Shown piece after piece: positions 1-3,337 of a DNA stretch of 5,860 bases. Source of the stretch: Lachnospiraceae bacterium (GTDB lineage Bacteria; Bacillota; Clostridia; Lachnospirales; Lachnospiraceae); NCBI GenBank assembly GCA_900766815.1, contig CAAFWV010000070.1, positions 1 through 5,860 on the forward strand. The letters run 5' to 3'. The translations under genes were made by a program, and so were the position numbers. Within the stretch, counting starts at the first letter, position 1. Each line of letters begins with the position of its first letter. The notes below the pieces were generated by a model. It searched no databases. It was not told the origin of the DNA and saw only the letters and a program-made list of their open reading frames with translations.

Positions 1-1143
1 GTGGACATTGTGCCCGAGAAGGTTGACATGATTAACAAGCGCATCTCGCCCATTCAGGATGAATACATCGAGAAGTATCTTGCGGAAAAAGAGCTCGACC
101 TGACTGCCACGCTTGACGGGGAGAGTGCATACAGGGATGCTGACTTCGTCGTAATCGCAGCACCGACCAACTATGATTCCAAGAAGAATTTCTTCGACTG
201 CTCCGCCGTCGAGGCCGTAATCGAACTCGTCCTCAAGGTCAATCCGGACGCCATGATGGTCATCAAGTCCACCATTCCGGTTGGCTACACGTCATCGGTC
301 CGCGAGAAGTACCGCACGGGCAACATCATCTTCTCGCCTGAGTTCCTGCGCGAATCCAAGGCCCTCTACGACAATCTCTACCCGTCGCGAATCATCGTTT
401 CCTGTGATGATTCTACAAGGGCAAAAGCGCAAGAATTTGCTTCCCTCCTAAACCAGGGTGCAATTAAGGAAGATATTCCTACACTTTTCATGGGATATAC
501 CGAGGCGGAGGCGGTTAAGCTTTTTGCCAATACATATTTGGCTCTTAGAGTATCCTACTTCAATGAATTGGATACCTATGCTGAGAGCAAGGGACTTAAT
601 ACCAAGGAAATCATTGACGGAGTATGTCTGGATCCGAGAATCGGAACACATTACAACAATCCTTCCTTCGGATATGGCGGCTACTGTCTTCCGAAGGATA
701 CCAAGCAGCTGCTTGCCAACTTCCAGGATGTTCCGCAGAATATGATGACGGCAATTGTTGATTCCAACAGAACCAGGAAGGACTTCATTGCCGACAGAGT
801 GCTTGAGATTGCAGGCGCTTACACAGCCAACAGCAGCTGGGACATCAGTCAGGAGAAGGAAGTAATTGTCGGTGTATATAGATTGACAATGAAGAGCAAC
901 TCAGATAACTTCAGACAGTCATCAATCCAGGGTGTCATGAAGCGAATCAAGGCAAAGGGTGCAACGGTTGTAATCTACGAGCCCACACTTCCTGCAGGTT
1001 CTTCCTTCTATGGCAGCAGGGTCATCGGCGACCTCAAGGAGTTCAAGGCAATAAGCCGGGCGATCATAGCCAACCGCTATGACTGCAACCTGGATGATGT
1101 AGCAGATAAGGTATATACAAGAGATATCTTCAAGAGAGACTAG
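1..1143 (+). CDS. ugd: UDP-glucose 6-dehydrogenase, 5'-truncated by window edge
   Basis: Oxidises UDP-glucose to UDP-glucuronate with two NAD+ in the cytoplasm, supplying acidic sugar for surface polysaccharide. The frame is open from base 1 to a TAG at 1141-1143 (380 codons). The GTG at base 1 is not a real start: the protein begins just after where the Rossmann GxGYVG loop should be, at the end of the second beta strand (DIVPEKV), so about 30 residues lie upstream. Visible family motifs, in window codon numbers: STIPVG (90-95), SPEFLRE (112-118), the EAVKLFANTY helix with conserved Lys173 and Asn177, and GYGGYCLPKD with the catalytic Cys229. The C-terminal UDP-binding domain follows (about 255-380), and the C-terminus looks intact. 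Base composition is odd: up to about base 410 the gene is about 53% GC and mostly uses CGN arginine codons; after that it is nearer 42% and uses mainly AGA/AGG. The product of the next gene uses this enzyme's product. Identification is near certain from the motifs. Confidence 0.95.
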   Translation: MDIVPEKVDMINKRISPIQDEYIEKYLAEKELDLTATLDGESAYRDADFVVIAAPTNYDSKKNFFDCSAVEAVIELVLKVNPDAMMVIKSTIPVGYTSSVREKYRTGNIIFSPEFLRESKALYDNLYPSRIIVSCDDSTRAKAQEFASLLNQGAIKEDIPTLFMGYTEAEAVKLFANTYLALRVSYFNELDTYAESKGLNTKEIIDGVCLDPRIGTHYNNPSFGYGGYCLPKDTKQLLANFQDVPQNMMTAIVDSNRTRKDFIADRVLEIAGAYTANSSWDISQEKEVIVGVYRLTMKSNSDNFRQSSIQGVMKRIKAKGATVVIYEPTLPAGSSFYGSRVIGDLKEFKAISRAIIANRYDCNLDDVADKVYTRDIFKRD

Positions 1144-1246
1144 GTGTTATTGATGTATGGTCGAAACGAAGTCCGCCTGCCTAAAGTGGGCAGACGTTGC
1201 AGGATATCTATAGGAAGCCCGGCGGCTTTAGTCATGGGTAGTTTAC
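1144..1246 (+). mobile_element. Orphan IS200/IS605-type right end / omegaRNA-like remnant
   Basis: The 3' part of this gap reads GGAAGCCC followed by GGCTTTAGTCATGGGTAGTT (1224-1243) and then TAC. From memory this closely resembles the subterminal hairpin and right end of IS200/IS605 (tnpB-carrying) elements in clostridia, where CCC...GGG arms flank a CTTTAGTC core. Here the terminal stem is imperfect (CCCG against TGGG, then mismatches), as expected for a decayed copy. Just upstream is a small stem, CTGCC (1177-1181) with GGCAG (1189-1193), where omegaRNA structure would lie. The reading frame that follows the dehydrogenase stop stays open from 1144 to a TGA at 1254-1256, which would suit a leftover tnpB 3' end overlapping the omegaRNA, but it is short. 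No tnpA or full tnpB is present. The upstream limit is a guess. A BLASTN search against IS605 right ends would settle it. Confidence 0.55.
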
Positions 1247-1273
1247 ATTGGGAATGAAGAACAGGCATAGAAT

Positions 1274-2359
1274 ATGAAGGATATTAATCTAACCGGAAAA
1301 ACAGTTTTTATCACAGGTGTGGCAGGATTTATCGGAAGCAACCTTGCCATGGAACTTCTCAGGACGGTACCTGAGATTACCGTTGTCGGCCTTGATAACA
1401 TGAATGACTACTATGATGTCAGCATCAAGGAATGGCGACTTAGGGAAATCGAGAAGCTTGAGTCTGAGAAGAGTCAGTGCTCGTACTTTTGCATTAAAGG
1501 GGATTTGGCTGACAGGGAGACGGTGGATAGGATATTTGCCGAATATGAGCCGGATATTGTGGTGAATCTGGCGGCGCAGGCGGGTGTCCGTTACTCGATT
1601 ACCAATCCGGATTCTTATATTCAGTCGAATCTGATTGGCTTCTACAATGTGCTGGAGGCGTGCAGACATTCGTACGACGGAGGTAAGAAGGGCGTGGAGC
1701 ATCTGGTGTATGCGTCCTCATCTTCCGTATATGGCACGAACACGAAGGTTCCGTACAGCACGGAGGACAGGGTGGACAATCCGGTGTCTCTGTATGCGGC
1801 AACCAAGAAGAGCAACGAGCTTATGGCGCACAGTTATGCGAAGCTATACAATATTCCGTCGACGGGTCTTAGGTTTTTCACGGTGTATGGTCCGGCGGGC
1901 AGACCGGACATGGCTTACTTCGGCTTTACGAACAAGTTGCTTCGCGGAGAGAAGATTCAGATATTCAACTACGGTAACTGTAAGAGGGACTTTACCTATA
2001 TAGATGATATTGTTGAGGGCGTGAAGCGTGTGATGAGCAAGGCTCCTGACAGGAGGAACGGAGAGGACGGACTTCCGATTCCGCCATACAATATCTACAA
2101 TATTGGTAATAATAATCCTGAGAATCTGCTTGATTTCGTTAGCATTCTTCAGGAGGAGCTGATTGCTGCGGGAGTGCTGCCTGCTGACTATGACTTTGAG
2201 GCACACAAGGAGCTGGTACCCATGCAGCCCGGCGATGTGCCTGTGACCTATGCTGACACATCGGGTCTTGAGCGCGACTTTGGCTTCAAACCATCCACAA
2301 GCCTTCGCGACGGCTTACGCGCCTTCGCACAGTGGTATAAGGAATTTTATGGGGTGTGA
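1274..2359 (+). CDS. UDP-glucuronate 4-epimerase (extended SDR family)
   Basis: Complete 361-residue NAD-dependent epimerase, expected to interconvert UDP-glucuronate and UDP-galacturonate in the cytoplasm. Visible features: NAD-binding TGVAGFIG (residues 14-21), the acidic end of beta2 in GLDNMNDYYD (39-48), the NLAAQAGVRYS segment, the SSSS run (148-151), and the catalytic Tyr174-xxx-Lys178 in SLYAATK. The later GRPDMA segment and the KRDFTYIDDIVEGV block are typical of UDP-glucuronate epimerases rather than of UDP-glucose epimerase GalE or dTDP-glucose dehydratase RmlB. The family often has GPWGRPDMA; this protein has GPAGRPDMA. Length is normal. The ATG at 1274 is chosen because it places MKDINLTGKTVFITG correctly before the Rossmann fold, although no good Shine-Dalgarno is visible (only AGG about 8 nt upstream). 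It follows the dehydrogenase gene by 130 nt, the gap being filled by the transposon-like scar, so the two may be co-transcribed. Substrate preference is inferred from motifs; a related UDP-sugar epimerase remains possible. Confidence 0.9.
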   Translation: MKDINLTGKTVFITGVAGFIGSNLAMELLRTVPEITVVGLDNMNDYYDVSIKEWRLREIEKLESEKSQCSYFCIKGDLADRETVDRIFAEYEPDIVVNLAAQAGVRYSITNPDSYIQSNLIGFYNVLEACRHSYDGGKKGVEHLVYASSSSVYGTNTKVPYSTEDRVDNPVSLYAATKKSNELMAHSYAKLYNIPSTGLRFFTVYGPAGRPDMAYFGFTNKLLRGEKIQIFNYGNCKRDFTYIDDIVEGVKRVMSKAPDRRNGEDGLPIPPYNIYNIGNNNPENLLDFVSILQEELIAAGVLPADYDFEAHKELVPMQPGDVPVTYADTSGLERDFGFKPSTSLRDGLRAFAQWYKEFYGV

Positions 2360-2424
2360 ATTAGGAGCATATGTGAATACATCGGAATCTGCTGTTTGAG
2401 GTCTGCTCCGATGTATCGCCTGCT

Positions 2425-2485
2425 TTTGCGCGGCGATTCGCTTGGAGTTTGGGCTATGTAGCAACGCGGGTTGCTTAATCTGATA
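2425..2485 (+). repeat. Repeat A (first copy of 61-nt A/B direct repeat)
   Basis: This stretch matches 2613-2673 without gaps, with 8 mismatches in 61 nt, at an offset of 188 nt. Both copies lead, through a diverged 15-nt stretch, into a palindromic unit at the same distance (units 2 and 3), so the duplicated block probably included the unit. It contains the small perfect stem GCAAC-GCGG-GTTGC (2461-2474), identical in both copies. It starts 8 nt after unit 1 and lacks the left partner arm that copy B has. Confidence 0.85.
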
Positions 2486-2545
2486 GACCTGGATGGGGAG
2501 ATACATCGGGAATTCAAGTTTATCCCGGCTCCTGATGTATTCTAT

Positions 2546-2601
2546 TTAATTTCCCGCGAATATACCTACATCCCCTCGCAGTATATTCCCGCGCAAGCAG
2601 G
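2546..2601 (+). repeat. Repeat C (first copy of 56-nt C/D direct repeat), itself palindromic
   Basis: It matches 3088-3143 with 3 differences in 56 nt, at an offset of 542 nt. It is itself a hairpin of another sequence: CGCGAATATAC (2555-2565) faces GTATATT (2581-2587) followed, after a CC bulge, by CGCG (2590-2593). It lies directly after unit 2 and directly before repeat B. The loop contains CTACATC, faintly like the ATACATC arm, which may be chance. Confidence 0.88.
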
Positions 2602-2612
2602 GCTCACTATGA

Positions 2613-2673
2613 TTTGCGCGGCAATCTGCTTGGAGTTTGAAGTATGTGGCAACGCGGGTTGCTTAATTTGATA
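2613..2673 (+). repeat. Repeat B (second copy of A/B repeat), with its own inverted repeat
   Basis: Second copy of the repeat at 2425-2485. Its start TTGCGCGG (2614-2621) is the exact reverse complement of CCGCGCAA at 2589-2596, giving an 8-bp stem with a 17-nt loop that bridges the end of repeat C and the start of repeat B. The GCAAC-GCGG-GTTGC stem is conserved at 2649-2662. Unit 3 of the palindrome array begins 15 nt after this match ends. Confidence 0.85.
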
Positions 2674-2688
2674 TGTTTTAAGGAGATG

Positions 2689-2736
2689 ATACATCGGAAT
2701 TGCCATTAATTGCAGGGTTCCGATGTATTCTTTTTT
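2689..2736 (+). terminator. Possible intrinsic terminator formed by array unit 3
   Basis: Unit 3 has fully paired 11-nt arms (ATACATCGGAA with TTCCGATGTAT) and is followed immediately by TCTTTTTT (2729-2736). It is the only unit followed by a T-run on the + strand. The loop is long (18 nt) and the base of the stem is AT-rich, so termination would be modest. It lies about 330 nt after the epimerase stop codon; no better terminator is visible in between. Confidence 0.3.
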
Positions 2737-2984
2737 AGGATACATCGGAATCTGATATTTTTGTTGAATCCCGATGTATCCAGAATGTATGGTTTTTGGA
2801 ACATACATCGGAAATGCCACCATTTAGAGCCTTTCCGATGTATTGTTGCTCTAGTTTCAGTAGGCGATACATCGGGATTGAGATTTCAATGCCCATCCCG
2901 ATGTACGGAGTCTCAAATCTATTTAAAATATACATCGGGATGGGCCAATATAGTCTATTTCCGATGTATCGCCAAAAATTGCCA

Positions 2985-3036
2985 AAACAAAATACATCGG
3001 AAATAATCGATTCATAGCTATCCCGATGTATCAAAA
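2985..3036 (+). repeat. Duplicated array unit 8 (partner 3151-3202)
   Basis: Unit 8 and its immediate flanks match unit 10 and its flanks (3151-3202) over 52 nt with only 3 differences, at an offset of 166 nt. All three differences lie in the variable centre; both arms and both A-rich flanks are identical. This is the clearest recent duplication among the ten units. Read on the - strand, both copies are followed by T-rich sequence (TTTTGTTT), so they could also stop leftward transcripts. Confidence 0.85.
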
Positions 3037-3087
3037 ACCAGCATACATCGGAAACCCAAGTTTTCATCCAATCCCGATGTATTCCAA

Positions 3088-3143
3088 TTAATTTCCCGCG
3101 AATATACCTACATCTCCTCGCAGTCTACTCCCGCGCAAGCAGG
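3088..3143 (+). repeat. Repeat D (second copy of C/D repeat)
   Basis: Near-identical copy of 2546-2601, inserted between array units 9 and 10. Two of its three changes fall in the right arm (GTCTACT instead of GTATATT) and break two stem pairs, so this copy is the more decayed hairpin. It is followed by an A-rich run that leads into unit 10. Confidence 0.88.
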
Positions 3144-3150
3144 AAAAAAC

Positions 3151-3202
3151 AAACAAAATACATCGGAAATAATCAATTCATCGCCATCCCGATGTATCAA
3201 AA
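3151..3202 (+). repeat. Duplicated array unit 10 (partner 2985-3036)
   Basis: Second copy of the unit 8 block, moved downstream of repeat D. The A-rich flank on its left (from about 3143) becomes a long T-rich tract after the stem when read on the - strand, which is terminator-like for leftward transcription. It is the last unit of the array, 66 nt before the predicted promoter of the glucosaminidase gene. Confidence 0.85.
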
Positions 3203-3263
3203 CCCGGAAACTCACAAAAGTACCTTCGCGCATAAGAGTATATTCATCAAAATGTAGTAGTTT

Positions 3264-3292
3264 CTGTCAAGATGTGGTATGCTTAAGATAAT
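3264..3292 (+). promoter_or_regulatory. Putative sigma-A promoter for the glucosaminidase gene
   Basis: CTGTCA (3264-3269, 4 of 6 matches to TTGACA) and GATAAT (3287-3292, 5 of 6 to TATAAT) are separated by 17 nt. Transcription would start near 3299, leaving a leader of about 40 nt before the ATG at 3338. The gene is separated from the sugar-nucleotide genes by nearly 1 kb of repeats, so its own promoter is expected. The match is only moderate. Confidence 0.4.
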
Positions 3293-3295
3293 TAT

Positions 3296-3310
3296 GGGGT
3301 TATATACCCC
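3296..3310. promoter_or_regulatory. Palindrome GGGGT-N5-ACCCC at predicted transcription start
   Basis: GGGGTTATATACCCC has perfect 5-bp arms around TATAT. It overlaps the start point predicted from the promoter just upstream. It could be a repressor operator or a 5'-end stem that stabilises the mRNA. Its sequence is unrelated to the ATACATCGG array. Confidence 0.35.
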
Positions 3311-3337
3311 AAATTGTAGATGCTAACAGAATTCAAC

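Larger units (their letters stand above)
2377..3197. repeat. Array of ten 40-nt palindromic units with variable centres
   Basis: Ten units each begin ATACATCGGRA and end TYCCGATGTAT, with about 18 nt of differing sequence between the arms. Positions: 2377-2416, 2501-2540, 2689-2728, 2740-2779, 2803-2843, 2867-2906, 2930-2969, 2992-3031, 3043-3082, 3158-3197. Nine are exactly 40 nt and one is 41. The left arm ATACATCGG is invariant in all ten; the right arm differs only in unit 2 (CTGATGTAT) and unit 6 (final C). The base at arm position 10 is A or G, matched by T or C opposite in five units, a G:T wobble in unit 7, and A against C in units 4, 8, 9 and 10. Gaps between units 3 to 9 are 11, 23, 23, 23, 22 and 11 nt; the outer gaps (84, 148, 75 nt) hold the other repeats. 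As RNA or single-stranded DNA each unit could form a 10-11 bp stem with an 18-20 nt loop. No cas, transposase or other partner gene is adjacent within the window. I do not recognise a named family. Confidence 0.95.
2360..3337. other. 978-nt repeat-rich intergenic region without a credible gene
   Basis: Everything between the epimerase stop and the glucosaminidase start. Left to right: unit 1, repeat A, unit 2, repeat C, repeat B, units 3 to 9, repeat D, unit 10, then about 140 nt holding the promoter and its palindrome. Several frames on both strands stay open for 60-110 codons here, but they follow the palindromes, give low-complexity peptides with recurring YIG, PMY, SDV and IHR, overlap each other on opposite strands, and have no ribosome binding sites or recognisable domains. 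I see no tRNA, rRNA or known riboswitch. Confidence 0.85.

Noticed and set aside
1..3. GTG at the window edge as the true start of the dehydrogenase
   Set aside because: The N-terminal dinucleotide-binding loop would be missing; the codon is an internal Val in the second strand of the Rossmann fold.
63..70. ATACATCG inside the dehydrogenase gene, like an array arm
   Set aside because: It is a single half-site without a facing arm and is explained by coding (Tyr-Ile-Glu); chance match.
448..745. Open frames on either strand inside the dehydrogenase gene
   Set aside because: They are out-of-frame or antisense readings over the catalytic region of a clearly coding gene.
1289..2206. Antisense and shifted frames inside the epimerase gene
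   Set aside because: The + frame has all catalytic motifs of the SDR epimerase family; the other frames have no recognisable content.
2377..2416. Unit 1 as the terminator of the epimerase gene
   Set aside because: It is close after the stop codon, but no T-run follows it; CGCCTGC comes next.
2566..3067. Small protein genes within the repeat field on both strands
   Set aside because: They overlap each other on opposite strands, follow the palindromes, lack ribosome binding sites and resemble no known family.
2377..3197. CRISPR array
   Set aside because: The conserved element is only 10-11 nt, alternates orientation, has two gap classes (11 and 22-23 nt) besides ~18-20 nt centres, and no cas gene is near.
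2377..3197. Integron attC cassette sites
   Set aside because: No GTTRRRY core sites, no cassette genes between the palindromes and no integrase in the window.
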